The notes under the pieces were generated by a model. That model was given only the letters and a program-made list of their open reading frames with translations. It did no database searches and had not been told where the DNA came from. The position numbers and the translations under genes were made by a program. Shown here piece by piece: positions 52,807 through 61,581 of a stretch of 64,000 bases of DNA; positions within the stretch are counted from its first letter, which is position 1; each line of letters opens with the position of its first letter. The stretch covers positions 1,770,551-1,834,550 of the forward strand of contig NZ_KI912268.1 in assembly GCF_000242615.2 (NCBI RefSeq), read 5' to 3'. This DNA comes from Holophaga foetida DSM 6591. Lineage in GTDB: Bacteria > Acidobacteriota > Holophagae > Holophagales > Holophagaceae.

Positions 52807-54822
52807 ATGGCCGTCCATCCCGGCTTCCTTCCCCTCTTCGCCCTGGCACTGGTGCTCACCACGCTGCGGGCGGACGAGGGTATGTGGACCTTCGACCATC
52901 CCCCGACCCAGGCCATGAAGGCGAAGTATGGCTTCGCGCCGGACGCCGCGTGGCTGGAGCATGTGCGCCTCTCGGCCCTGCGCTTCCCTGGGGGGAGCGG
53001 CTCGTTCATCAGTCCCGACGGACTGGTGCTCACCAACCACCATGTGGGGCACGGGGCCATCCAGAAGGTCTCCAATGCGGACCGCAATCTCGTGGAGAAC
53101 GGCTTCGTGGCTGCGGATCGTGGCCACGAGATCCGAGTACCCGGCCTGGAGCTCCGCAGCCTCGTGGGCATGGAGAACGTCACGGAGGCCTTGGCCAAGG
53201 CTGTCCCCCCTGGAAGCACCGAGGAAGAGGCCGTCCGCATCCGCAGATCGGCGGTGGAAGGCCTGCTCCGGGTCCACAACGGCGAAGGCTCCCTTTCGTG
53301 GGAGGCGGTCAGCCTCTACCAGGGGGGCGAGACCTGGCTTTACGGCTACCAGGTCTTCCGTGACATCCGCCTCGTGATGGCACCGGAACACAAGGTGGCG
53401 GGCTTCGGAGGGGACTGGGACAACTTCACCTTCCCTCGCCACGATCTGGACTTCGCCCTGTTCCGGGTTTACGAGAAGGGCCAGCCCTACCACCCCGCGC
53501 ACTTCCTCAAGGGGTCGGAACAGGGCGTCCAGACTGGTGATATGACCTTCACCGTGGGGCATCCCGGGCGGACTTCCCGCCTGGAGACCTTCGCGCAGAT
53601 GGAGCACCTGCGGGAAGCCGTCAATCCCCTGCTGATCCGCATCCTCAAGCGCAGGGACACGGCCCTGCGGGCATACGCCCGCCGAAGCCCGACCCACGCC
53701 CTGAAGGTTTCCTCCGAGCGCATGGCCACCGGCAACGCCCTGAAGGTGTACCTGGGAGAGACCGAAGGCCTGGCGAACCCGGAGGCCATGGCCCGGATCC
53801 AGGCGGCGGAGCGGGAACTCCAGGCGAAGGTCCAGACCGATCCCCACCTGCAATCCGAAGCCGGGGAGAGCTGGGAAAGAATCCGGGAGACCCTGACCCA
53901 GCAGAGGGCCTTCCTCCCAGAGGAGATGCTCCTCCATCCCCGCTACCGGAGCCTGCTGCAGGGCCCCCTGGAGAGAGCCCTGGATATCTGGGAGGGCCGG
54001 TCGGCCCAAGCCCTGCCCATCGATCGCGAATTGGAGACCATCCTGCTCGCCGCAGGGCTGACCGACGCCCTGGATCTCCTGGGGGCCCAGCACCCCCTGG
54101 TGAGGGCCCTCCTGAGGGGCCTCACCCCGGAAGCCTCAGCCCAGCAGGCCCTGGCAAAGACCCGCATCGATGACCCAGCCTTCCTGAAGTCCCTGCTGGA
54201 CGGCGGAAGCCCTGCCCGGGAGGCATGCCAGGACCCCCTGATCCTCATGGCCAAAGCCATCGATCCCCGGGAACGGGAGATCCGTCGAAAACAGGCCAGC
54301 CTGATGGCCACCCTGGCGGAACACGAAGCCCGCATCGCGAAGGCCCGCTTCGCCGTGCGTGGCAGGATCGACTACCCGGACGCCACATTCACCCTGCGTC
54401 TGAGCTACGGCGCCGTGGAAAGCTACCCCCAGGCGGGCACCCTGGTGCAACCCTTCACCACCTTCGGCGGGCTCTTCGACCGCGCCGATGGTTGGGGCCC
54501 CCAGGCCGAAGGAGGCTCCTGGGCCCTCCCCAAACGCTGGATGGAGGCCCGCAGGAAGCTCAAGCTGAGCACCCCGTATAACTTCATAAGCTCCAACGAC
54601 ATCATCGGCGGGAACAGCGGCAGCCCCGTGCTGAACCGCCGAGGTGAGCTGGTGGGCCTGGCCTTCGATGGCAACATCCAGAGCCTGCCGGGGCGCTTCT
54701 ACTACGATGGCCGCACCAACCGTTGCATCTCCGTGGACCTGCGCGCCATCCAGGAGGCCCTGCGGGTGGTCTACGGGGCATCCCACTTGGCTGGGGAAAT
54801 CGCCGGAGCAGGGAAGCGGTAG
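52807..54822 (+). CDS. Dipeptidyl-peptidase, S46 family (DPP7-like)
   Basis: 671 residues with a signal peptide (about 1-21) and a chymotrypsin-like fold split by a large helical domain, as in S46. Catalytic residues are the His in LTNHHVGHGA, an Asp in the DNFTFPRHDLDF stretch and the Ser in IGGNSGSPVLN. The residue 18 positions after the serine is Gly (AFDGN), as in DPP7; DPP11, which cuts after acidic residues, has Arg there. It therefore probably removes dipeptides with hydrophobic P1 residues. It would act in the periplasm or outside. It follows fabG by 15 bases and converges with the IspH-UbiA gene. Confidence 0.92.
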   Translation: MAVHPGFLPLFALALVLTTLRADEGMWTFDHPPTQAMKAKYGFAPDAAWLEHVRLSALRFPGGSGSFISPDGLVLTNHHVGHGAIQKVSNADRNLVENGFVAADRGHEIRVPGLELRSLVGMENVTEALAKAVPPGSTEEEAVRIRRSAVEGLLRVHNGEGSLSWEAVSLYQGGETWLYGYQVFRDIRLVMAPEHKVAGFGGDWDNFTFPRHDLDFALFRVYEKGQPYHPAHFLKGSEQGVQTGDMTFTVGHPGRTSRLETFAQMEHLREAVNPLLIRILKRRDTALRAYARRSPTHALKVSSERMATGNALKVYLGETEGLANPEAMARIQAAERELQAKVQTDPHLQSEAGESWERIRETLTQQRAFLPEEMLLHPRYRSLLQGPLERALDIWEGRSAQALPIDRELETILLAAGLTDALDLLGAQHPLVRALLRGLTPEASAQQALAKTRIDDPAFLKSLLDGGSPAREACQDPLILMAKAIDPREREIRRKQASLMATLAEHEARIAKARFAVRGRIDYPDATFTLRLSYGAVESYPQAGTLVQPFTTFGGLFDRADGWGPQAEGGSWALPKRWMEARRKLKLSTPYNFISSNDIIGGNSGSPVLNRRGELVGLAFDGNIQSLPGRFYYDGRTNRCISVDLRAIQEALRVVYGASHLAGEIAGAGKR

Positions 54823-54834
54823 AAGCAATCCGCG

Positions 54835-56550
54835 CTAAATAAAGACCAGACACCCCAGCAGGTAGAAGCTGATTTCGACGCTCGGCTCCCAGGCGGCCTT
54901 ACCGGCGGTGAAGCGCTCGTGATAGAGCCAAAGGTGCGCAAGGGGGAAGCCGCTGGCCAACACCAGCAGGCCCCGGGCGGCCCAGGGGTGGGATAGCAAG
55001 GCTCCGGGTCCATGCAGAAGAGCCGCCAGCAAGGCGAGAGTCAGCACCGCCCCCAGCACCCCGGTGGCCGCGCGCTTCCCGAGCAGGATAGGCAGGGTCT
55101 CCTTGCCCATGATCTGATCGTTCTGCATGTCCCGGATGTTGTGGATGGTGGTTCGGGCGAAGGCCTGGGCCGCCACCAGCATGAGGCCAGCCCAGGCGGA
55201 ACCATCCCAGGCCCAGCCGTGGTGCCACAGAGGCAGGGCCACGGCCACGAGGGCCAGGGCCAGGGCCACCAGCAGGTCCTTGGAGCCCGGGATGGAGCGC
55301 AGGCTCAGGTGGCGGGAGCCGATGTGGATCCCCCGCTTGTAGGTCAATCCGAAGAGGGAGGCCACCAGCACGAGCAGGAGCGAACCGATTCCCATCTGGA
55401 GACTCAAGCCCAGGGCGGCGACCAGACTCAGGATACCCGCCCCCAGGATGATGCCCCGATTCCGTTCCAGGAAGCGGGCCCGGGCGGGCCCCTTACTGCC
55501 CACACCCATGGGGTCGAGGTAGGGGGTGAGGAGGTACATGGCCCAGGTATAGCAGGCCGTCAGCACCGGGTACTGCCAGGCGAGGGGGCTGCCCATCCAT
55601 CGATGAACTCCCAGGGTCATGAAGCCCGCTCCGACGGCCATCACGGTGGGGGAGCCGAAGGCTGCCTTGAGGAAACGGGCCAGGGTGCCAGGCCCCTTCC
55701 CCAGAGCCTCCAGCACATCCACGACTTCCTCCACCAGCCAGGTAGGCGTGGAGGCCCCCGCCAGGACACCCACGCTCTCCGACCCGGAAAAGACTGTCAG
55801 ATCGAGATCAGAGGCGGTCTCCACAAACTGCACCGGCTTCCCGAAGTGGCGGGCCAGCTCGGCCAGGTGCTTGGTGTTGGAGGAGTTCTTGCCCCCCACA
55901 ACGATGACGTAATCCACCACCCGGGCCAGATCCTGGGCCTCGGCCTGACGGCGGGTGGTGTCCTGACAGATGGTGTTCTCGAAGAGAGCATCCCCGGCCC
56001 TCGAACGCAGGTATTCGGTAATCTCCGCGTAGTCCTTGGTCGTGAAGGTGGTCTGTGCCACCACCAACACCTTGGCCAGTTGCTCATCCGTGAGGGCGCG
56101 GGCCTCCTCCAGATTGGCCACGATGGCTGAGCCATGGGCGGCAAAGCTCTGGTGCGCCACACTCTCGGCATGCCCATGGCTCCCCAGGATCACGGTGAAG
56201 TAGCCCTTGGGACTCCATTTCCGGATGCGGGCGTGGACTTTGGCCACCTCCGGGCAGGTGGCATTCACCAGGTGGATCTCCCCATCCTGCTGGCGCTTGC
56301 GCAGCCCCTGGAGTTCCTGCACGGGAATGCCGTGAGCCCGGATGACCACGGTCCCGTCCAGGGCATCCTGGGGAGCATCCACCACACCCACGCCGCGCTT
56401 CTTCAGGAGGGCCAGCGCCTGGGGGTTGTGGATGAGGGGCCCCAGCGTTCGCACAGGCCCCTCCTGCCGGGAGGAGGCTTCCAGGACCGCATCCATGGCC
56501 CGTCGAACCCCCCAGCAGAAGCCAGCAGTCCTGGCGACCATCACCTTCAT
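54835..56550 (-). CDS. ispH: IspH (HMBPP reductase) fused to a UbiA-type prenyltransferase domain
   Basis: 571 residues. Residues about 1-285 are IspH (LytB), the last enzyme of the MEP pathway, with its three cluster cysteines in AGFCWGVRRAM, NATCPEV and NTICQDTTRRQ, and the AQTTFT and IVVGGKNSSNT motifs. From about 290 to the end is a membrane domain of eight or so helices ending in NIRDMQNDQIMGKETLPILLG, the second Asp motif of UbiA prenyltransferases. The first, N-D-x-x-D-x-x-x-D, is degenerate (TPYLDPMG). Normally the two are separate proteins. It converges with the S46 gene over a 12-base gap. Confidence 0.88.
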   Translation of the reverse strand: MKVMVARTAGFCWGVRRAMDAVLEASSRQEGPVRTLGPLIHNPQALALLKKRGVGVVDAPQDALDGTVVIRAHGIPVQELQGLRKRQQDGEIHLVNATCPEVAKVHARIRKWSPKGYFTVILGSHGHAESVAHQSFAAHGSAIVANLEEARALTDEQLAKVLVVAQTTFTTKDYAEITEYLRSRAGDALFENTICQDTTRRQAEAQDLARVVDYVIVVGGKNSSNTKHLAELARHFGKPVQFVETASDLDLTVFSGSESVGVLAGASTPTWLVEEVVDVLEALGKGPGTLARFLKAAFGSPTVMAVGAGFMTLGVHRWMGSPLAWQYPVLTACYTWAMYLLTPYLDPMGVGSKGPARARFLERNRGIILGAGILSLVAALGLSLQMGIGSLLLVLVASLFGLTYKRGIHIGSRHLSLRSIPGSKDLLVALALALVAVALPLWHHGWAWDGSAWAGLMLVAAQAFARTTIHNIRDMQNDQIMGKETLPILLGKRAATGVLGAVLTLALLAALLHGPGALLSHPWAARGLLVLASGFPLAHLWLYHERFTAGKAAWEPSVEISFYLLGCLVFI

Positions 56551-56760
56551 GACACCCCCCGACAATCCCGACCAATCAAGTCAGACAATCAGCATACCGT
56601 TACGCATCTGGGATGAGGGGGATGGATTTGCTCCCACCGTCAGCCCCGTCAGGAGCTTCAGGAGAATCTGTTGAAGCCTTTCTGCCGGTGCGAATTCTTC
56701 ATGCAGAACAGCTTGGATCACAGGGGAAATGAGCCCACAGCAGCGCCTCAAGCCCTGCCC

Positions 56761-56816
56761 CCTTCCAAGCGATTCGTCCTCCCGGGCCGTACCGGGAGGA
56801 CGAATCGCTTGGAAGG
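56761..56816. repeat. Perfect 25-bp palindromic hairpin
   Basis: The arms 56761-56785 and 56792-56816 are perfectly complementary over 25 bases around a 6-base loop, GCCGTA. Shorter outer arms CCTCAA (56746-56751) and TTGAGG (56825-56830) extend it. The loop GCCGTA also follows the inner hairpin of repeat copy 1, so this may be a reduced member of that family. It lies in the 335-base divergent gap between the IspH fusion and a hypothetical gene; nothing else was found there. Confidence 0.75.
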
Positions 56817-56885
56817 CTTGGGAATTGAGGTTATTCTGAAAATTCGGGCCCATTTTCGGCCCCGCAAAGGGAGTTCCAAATACAC

Positions 56886-57284
56886 ATGAGCAAGCGAACC
56901 CTTGGTAGTTTGGCGGACTTGGCCAAGATCATGGAGGAAGCCTCCAATCCCGAATCAGCCGTTCGGGAAGACCGCAAGGAAACAAAGCCCAAGGTGACCG
57001 CGGCCAAGAAACACGGATCCAGCCTCAAGGCACGGGTCGTGGATCCCAAGCGGAAGGCCTGGTACGACAAGCGTCTCCGCGAACAGGTCGCCCCCAAGCC
57101 CCTGGAAGAGGCTGCCGCGCCTGTCGCCGTGGAACCCCTCGTCGACCCCAGCCACACCAAGGCTGTGGCCACCAAGGCAACCGCGGGCCTGCTCCAGGTT
57201 CTGGCCAATGCCAACAAGCCCAAGACCGAGACCAAGTCCCGCGCCGAGGCTTGGCGCCGCAAGCCGGGTGATCCCGTCTTCTGA
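56886..57284 (+). CDS. Small basic hypothetical protein
   Basis: 132 residues, Lys/Arg/Ala-rich, with no recognised domain. It starts MSKRTLGSLADLAKIMEEAS and ends AEAWRRKPGDPVF. The charge pattern (many KPK and KR pairs, a Pro/Ala/Val-rich middle) suggests a nucleic-acid-binding or disordered protein. ATG at 56886 has AAAGGGAG about ten bases upstream. It is placed between the long hairpin and a terminator and is transcribed alone. No function can be assigned. Confidence 0.6.
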   Translation: MSKRTLGSLADLAKIMEEASNPESAVREDRKETKPKVTAAKKHGSSLKARVVDPKRKAWYDKRLREQVAPKPLEEAAAPVAVEPLVDPSHTKAVATKATAGLLQVLANANKPKTETKSRAEAWRRKPGDPVF

Positions 57285-57303
57285 TCTGAGTCCTGTGATC
57301 CGT

Positions 57304-57344
57304 GGGCACAGAGTGAAAGCTGTTCAGGCTTTTCCTCTGTGCCC
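57304..57344. terminator. Inverted repeat between the basic protein and the ferritin-like gene
   Basis: Arms GGGCACAGAG...GAAAGC and GCTTTTC...CTCTGTGCCC pair over 17 bases with two mismatches around a 7-base loop. The genes on either side converge, so it can end both. Downstream, CCTCTGTG-type repeats continue to about 57380, of the same class as those in other convergent gaps here. Confidence 0.6.
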
Positions 57345-57414
57345 TCTCTTCATTCGTCTCCGTATCCTCTGTGGTGGAGCTTCCAGGCTGGCGACAAGCC
57401 GATAGATCAGCCCA

Positions 57415-57888
57415 CTACTGCTGGGCCAGCAGCTCCCGGCTGAGGAGCTGGATATGGCCCATCTCCTCCCGGATGATGTCGTCAACACGCTTCCTGCCAA
57501 GGGCTTCCGGAACGAGGTCCTTCAAACCCAGATAGAAGGCGATGGAATCCTTCTCCATCTGGATGGCGGTCTTCAGGATGGACGCCATGGAACGGAAGTC
57601 GACCGTCTGTTCGAAGAACACGCGGGTATCGGCCATGGCACGGAGATACCGCACAGCCTCATCATCCGGGTCGAAGACAGTGGGGGTGTTCTCTGCTTCA
57701 TTCAAGCCTTTGCGAAGGTCCGCATAGGCGTTTTCGTGATCGTCCTCCATGGCGGCCAGCTGGGCCAGGAGGGCTTTTGATCGGGGATCCGAAACGCCCA
57801 ACTCGGCCTCTCGGTAGAAGCTGGCCCCGTTCCGCTCGATCTGCTCCGCCATCTCGAAGATGTCGTCAGCGTTGAAGTCAAAGCTCAT
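57415..57888 (-). CDS. Ferritin-like / rubrerythrin-type di-iron protein
   Basis: A 157-residue four-helix protein of the ferritin-like superfamily. Di-iron ligands are at the expected places: Glu in the first helix (EQIERNGASFYRE), the E-x-x-H of MEDDHENAY, then MEKDSIAF and the final REEMGHIQLL. It lacks the C-terminal rubredoxin-like [CxxC] domain of full rubrerythrin. Such proteins take part in peroxide reduction or iron handling in anaerobes. ATG at 57888 has AAAGGA upstream; the frame upstream is not conserved. Confidence 0.88.
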   Translation of the reverse strand: MSFDFNADDIFEMAEQIERNGASFYREAELGVSDPRSKALLAQLAAMEDDHENAYADLRKGLNEAENTPTVFDPDDEAVRYLRAMADTRVFFEQTVDFRSMASILKTAIQMEKDSIAFYLGLKDLVPEALGRKRVDDIIREEMGHIQLLSRELLAQQ

Positions 57889-58073
57889 GCTGGTGGTCCT
57901 TTCATGAAAGCGAGTGGGCCATGGGAAGGCTGTGAGTGTCCGTATCGGCAGGCACAGCCAAGGCTTGATGTCGGTAGGAACCCTCCCCATCGGATGCCAG
58001 GCCAGCATGAGGTGTGACTGCCAACGGTCTCGCTTCCGGCCGAAGTGATAGGGCAGTCCTCCTCGAAGCCCAT

Positions 58074-59174
58074 CTAACGGCCTCCGGCTTTCCACAGGGC
58101 GAACTCATAGGCTCCAAGGGCGGTGGCGCGGCTGGTACCCAGGCGGGTCCGGCCCACCCCGCTCCGCTTCGTGGCGTCCCACACCAGTGGGACCGTCCGA
58201 CCGGGCACGGGGATGCTCTGGGGGCTGCCCTGGAGGAAGGCCTCCCGCTCGAGGGGGCGATCCAGGTCGTAGACGCGCTGGACGAGACGGGGCAGCTCCC
58301 TGCCGTCCTGCTTCCTGATGGTACCGTTCAGGACACCCATCAGGGTCGGCATGAAGAGGTCCGAAGCGGCGGACAGGCCGCCGCCGATGACCACCAGACC
58401 GTCCACAAGGGTGAGGGCGCAGGCGATGGCCTCTCCGGCAACCTCACCCAGACTTTTCCATGCTTCCAGGGCCGCTTCCCGGTGGCCCCGCAGGCGTCCA
58501 TGGGCGATGGCGGCGATGAGTCGTGGCTCCGGCGATTCATCAAAGGGGATGCCCGCGCACTCGGCATAGACACGGCGTACGGCCCGGATGCTGATGCCCT
58601 CCTCGGCGTAGCACTCGGGAATCCGTTTGTGGCGCATCAACCAGATCTCCGCCCCCCCGGAGTTGTCGCCCAGGAGGGGGCGCCCATCCACCACGATGCC
58701 CCCACCGAAGCCTGTCCCGAAGGTCAGTCCCAGAAGATGCCGGTAGCGCTTGGGGTTTCCTGCCGACTCCAGGTGTGCGTTGACTTCCGGCAGGAGGCCA
58801 TGAACGGCCTCCCCCAGGGTGAAGAGATCTGCGTCGTTGTTGATATGGACCGGCACACCGAAATGATCATGGAGGATGGGGCCAAGCGGCACGCCGCCCC
58901 GGAAAGCCGGCATGTTCCAGAGATCCCCGATGATCCCGGCGGGATAGTCCGCAGGTCCCGGAAAGCCGAAGCTGATGGCGTCACAGCCGTGGGCATCCTC
59001 TCGTAGCCTGGAAAACCCCGTGGTCACGTCTTCCAGAAAGATCTCCAGATCCTCGCAGCGGCTCGGGATCGTGAAGGCCTCCCCCAGCACCTGCCCTCCC
59101 CGAAGGGCCTGGAAGGTGAGCGTGGTGCCCCCGGCATCGAGGGTGAGGACGGTGGGGGCAGGTCCGGGAGTCAT
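58074..59174 (-). CDS. ROK family sugar kinase
   Basis: 366 residues of the ROK (repressor/ORF/kinase) type. The phosphate-binding LDAGGTT is at about residues 11-17 and the catalytic Asp is expected in VHINNDADLFTLGE; GLTFGTGFGGGIVVDG follows. The Cys zinc motif (CxCGxxGCxE) of many ROK kinases is absent, with HKRIPECYAEEG in its place. No DNA-binding domain precedes it. It should phosphorylate a hexose or aminosugar, identity unknown. It stands alone on the minus strand with a hypothetical gene upstream. Confidence 0.88.
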   Translation of the reverse strand: MTPGPAPTVLTLDAGGTTLTFQALRGGQVLGEAFTIPSRCEDLEIFLEDVTTGFSRLREDAHGCDAISFGFPGPADYPAGIIGDLWNMPAFRGGVPLGPILHDHFGVPVHINNDADLFTLGEAVHGLLPEVNAHLESAGNPKRYRHLLGLTFGTGFGGGIVVDGRPLLGDNSGGAEIWLMRHKRIPECYAEEGISIRAVRRVYAECAGIPFDESPEPRLIAAIAHGRLRGHREAALEAWKSLGEVAGEAIACALTLVDGLVVIGGGLSAASDLFMPTLMGVLNGTIRKQDGRELPRLVQRVYDLDRPLEREAFLQGSPQSIPVPGRTVPLVWDATKRSGVGRTRLGTSRATALGAYEFALWKAGGR

Positions 59175-59193
59175 GGTGGAAGTGTAGTCCTGG

Positions 59194-59670
59194 TCAATTC
59201 CGGGTGGCCAGGAAAGCCAACCAGGCCTCCTTCAGCTTGCCTTCCCGCAGATCGAGCAGGTAGCTCCCCTCGGCCTCGGGCAGAGGCATCTGCCCCGCTG
59301 CCTCCAGGTTGCCCAGGGCATTCGCCACCGGGACCACCTTCCAGAGCCAGTGCTTTGGATTGTAAGTGGATGCCGGGGTCCAGGACTTGTTCTCGTTCTC
59401 AACCCGGATCGTCACCAAAGGATCCATGGGCGGGTCTATGGTGATGACCGCCCCCCCGCCATCGCGCATCCACCCCTCCTTCAGGGCGTCATTGAAGAAA
59501 TGCTCCAGGGACACCCTGGGGACCGACAATGCCCCGAACCCCGCGCGCCAGATGCCGAAACGAGTGGGTGGAGCCCAGTTCTGGATGATGAAGCGATCCA
59601 GGGTGTCGAGGCCCTTGCCGCGGGTGATGGGGCCGTTCTCCACTTTCGAGTGAGCAGACTTCACGGTCAT
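59194..59670 (-). CDS. Hypothetical protein
   Basis: 158 residues (ATG at 59670 with GGGAG upstream; a second ATG at 59694 lacks a ribosome site). No recognised domain, signal peptide or membrane helix. The sequence is mixed alpha/beta, with GLDTLDRFIIQNWAPPTRFG, FFNDALKEGWMRDGGGAVITIDPP and KHWLWKVVPVANALG. It lies 19 bases upstream of the ROK gene on the same strand, so the two could be cotranscribed; otherwise nothing can be said. Confidence 0.65.
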   Translation of the reverse strand: MTVKSAHSKVENGPITRGKGLDTLDRFIIQNWAPPTRFGIWRAGFGALSVPRVSLEHFFNDALKEGWMRDGGGAVITIDPPMDPLVTIRVENENKSWTPASTYNPKHWLWKVVPVANALGNLEAAGQMPLPEAEGSYLLDLREGKLKEAWLAFLATRN

Positions 59671-59829
59671 ACCTGACTCCCAGAGCTTATGCATGGGGGG
59701 AATGTGGCTATCGAAGGGTTGGATCAGAGCCTAGCAGCAGGCGGCCTTTTCAAGGTGTCCAAATGCCTCCCGGAAGGGTCAGATAAGGCGATCACGGCTT
59801 GGCCGATCGGCGGGACGGTTTCTGCGGTG

Positions 59830-59858
59830 TCGAAATTCGTTATAAGGCTGGCTATACT
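59830..59858 (+). promoter_or_regulatory. Candidate promoter for the DUF364-XdhC pair
   Basis: TCGAAA (59830-59835) and TATACT (59853-59858) are separated by 17 bases; the -10 matches five of six consensus bases. Transcription would start about 30 bases before the ATG at 59898. This supports that start over the upstream ATG at 59799. Confidence 0.45.
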
Positions 59859-59897
59859 TCGATTGCCGGGTTCCATCCGGTGACCAAGGACCTTGGC

Positions 59898-60701
59898 ATG
59901 GCCATCCCAGCATATCTCCCGATGATCGAGTCGATTGCCAGTCCGGCTGATGAAGCCGTGCTCATCGAGGACATACGGATCTATACAAACTGGGTCCTGG
60001 TGAAGACGGGCAAGTGGTCCCTCTCCACGTTATTCCGCGGCATGCCTGGATTTGATGAACACCCTGGCATGGGCACCTGGATGGGCGACTGGATCGGGAG
60101 ACCGGCCAAGGCATCAGCCCTGGAGCTCCTCTCCAGCCGATTCATTCTCCACAGGGCCGTAGGGATGGCCTGCCTCAAGTCGCTCCTCCCGGTCCCCGAA
60201 GAGGTGATCCCCGGCAATGCCGCGGCCATGGTCGAGGCGGCTGCCGCCCAGGCACCCACCTGCTTCATCGGCTATTTCAAGGAAGCCGCTCATTGGCGTG
60301 AGATGGGCCGCCCGGTCAACATCGTGGAGCTCTTTCCGAGGCCAGGGGACATCCACTGGGATGATGCGGATGAAGTCCTCGGAAAGGCGCAGATCGTGGT
60401 CATGAGCGGCCTGACGGTGGTCAATGAGACCCTGGAATCGGTGATCCGCCGGACGCCCGCCGCCCAGGTCCGGATCATGATGGGGCCAACGGTGCCCCCA
60501 AGCCCCGTGATCTTCGAGTGCGGTCTCGACCTGCTCGGCGTGACCCTGGTCCGGGAGATGCCCCTGATGGCCCGGTACGCCGAACTGGGGGGGGGAAGCA
60601 TCGCCTACTCGCCGACCGGGGCCCTGGATCGGGTCAATCTGGTCAGGGATCCTTCCGATCTCACCCGCAAACTTTCCTCCCTAGCCGGGGGACGATCATG
60701 A
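59898..60701 (+). CDS. DUF364 family protein (anaerobic molybdenum-linked)
   Basis: 267 residues of the DUF364 family: a domain with LSTLFRGMPGFDEHPGMGTWMGD, then a Rossmann-like half with TCFIGYFKEAAHWREMGRPVNIVELFPRPGDIHWDDADEVLGKAQIVVMSG and MMGPTVPPSPVIFECG. Family members resemble putative heavy-metal chelatases; no activity is proven. ATG at 59898 was chosen on the promoter and AAGGA site. It is ten bases upstream of xdhC, which matures molybdenum hydroxylases, so a role in metal or cofactor handling for such an enzyme is plausible inference. Confidence 0.8.
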   Translation: MAIPAYLPMIESIASPADEAVLIEDIRIYTNWVLVKTGKWSLSTLFRGMPGFDEHPGMGTWMGDWIGRPAKASALELLSSRFILHRAVGMACLKSLLPVPEEVIPGNAAAMVEAAAAQAPTCFIGYFKEAAHWREMGRPVNIVELFPRPGDIHWDDADEVLGKAQIVVMSGLTVVNETLESVIRRTPAAQVRIMMGPTVPPSPVIFECGLDLLGVTLVREMPLMARYAELGGGSIAYSPTGALDRVNLVRDPSDLTRKLSSLAGGRS

Positions 60702-60711
60702 GGACCTGACC

Positions 60712-61581
60712 ATGTGGCTTAAGTCTCTTTCCCAATGGCGCTCTGAGGGTGTCCCCTGTGCTCTGGTGACCATCATCGAGGCGCTCGGGTCCACCCCCCG
60801 GAAGGCCGGATCGAAAATGGCCGTCAGGCAGAACGGGGAAATCGCCGGTTCCGTCGGCGGGGGAGCCGTGGAGCGGATCTGCATCGAGCTGGCCAAGGAG
60901 GCGATGGCCCAGGAGGCCTGCATCACCCGACGCTTCGAGTCCAAGGGGGACGGCGAGGACTGGATGCCTTCAGAAGGGGACAAGGCCCTTGGGGTTTGTG
61001 GCGGGGCGGTGACGGTGTTCATCGAGCCGGTTCTGGTCGAGCCGGAGGTCGTGATCTTCGGGGGAGGCCATGTCGGCCTGAGCCTCGCCAAATACTGCGA
61101 ACTCCTGGAACTTCCCTACCGGGTGTACGACGACCGGCCGGAATTCGTCGATCCCCAGCGCTTCCCGGGAGCCCAGTCTCTGATGTGCGGATCCTATGCC
61201 GATATCTCCTCGGTTTCCCTTTCGCCCAGGAGCTACTGCGTGATCATGACCCAGGGCCACGAACATGACGAAGAGGTCCTGGACCAGCTGCTGCTCAACC
61301 GGGAGATCCCCTACATCGGGATGATCGGGAGCCCGAGAAAGGCTTCGGTCCTGATCCGCAACATCCAGCAGAGGGGTGGAGTCATCGACCGCCGGGTGCA
61401 CTGCCCCATCGGTTTGGGCCTCGGGAACAACCTGCCCCGGGAGATCGGCCTCTCGATTGCGAGCGAGCTCATCCTGGTCATGCGCGGCGGCCACCCTGGA
61501 CACCGGCGCCTGGACTGGAACACCGAGGCGGTGCGGAGCGGGGCATCTATCACGCCGCCAAGCACAGCGTCCTCGGACTGA
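60712..61581 (+). CDS. XdhC-family molybdenum-hydroxylase maturation protein
   Basis: 289 residues. N-terminal XdhC/CoxI domain (about 1-105: VTIIEALGSTPRKAGSKMAV, EIAGSVGGGAVE) and a C-terminal Rossmann domain (about 110-260: VVIFGGGHVGLSLAKYCELL, VYDDRPEFVDPQRFP, VIMTQGHEHDEEVL, IPYIGMIGSPRKA, CPIGLGLG). XdhC-type proteins insert or sulfurate the molybdenum cofactor of hydroxylases such as xanthine dehydrogenase. The family C-terminus (ELILVMRGG) is reached about 30 codons before the stop; the last codons run into a gene remnant and are probably not native. It overlaps nothing; DUF364 precedes it by ten bases. Confidence 0.87.
   Translation: MWLKSLSQWRSEGVPCALVTIIEALGSTPRKAGSKMAVRQNGEIAGSVGGGAVERICIELAKEAMAQEACITRRFESKGDGEDWMPSEGDKALGVCGGAVTVFIEPVLVEPEVVIFGGGHVGLSLAKYCELLELPYRVYDDRPEFVDPQRFPGAQSLMCGSYADISSVSLSPRSYCVIMTQGHEHDEEVLDQLLLNREIPYIGMIGSPRKASVLIRNIQQRGGVIDRRVHCPIGLGLGNNLPREIGLSIASELILVMRGGHPGHRRLDWNTEAVRSGASITPPSTASSD

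Noticed and set aside
56581..56853. 90-codon minus-strand frame, with VLHEEFAPAERLQQILLKLL-type text, near the IspH start
   Set aside because: The frame runs through the perfect hairpin and has no convincing start or family; a gene fragment is possible but unsupported.
59820..59897. Molybdenum-cofactor riboswitch upstream of DUF364-XdhC
   Set aside because: The stretch is too short and has none of the Moco RNA stem sequences I know; a plain promoter explains it.
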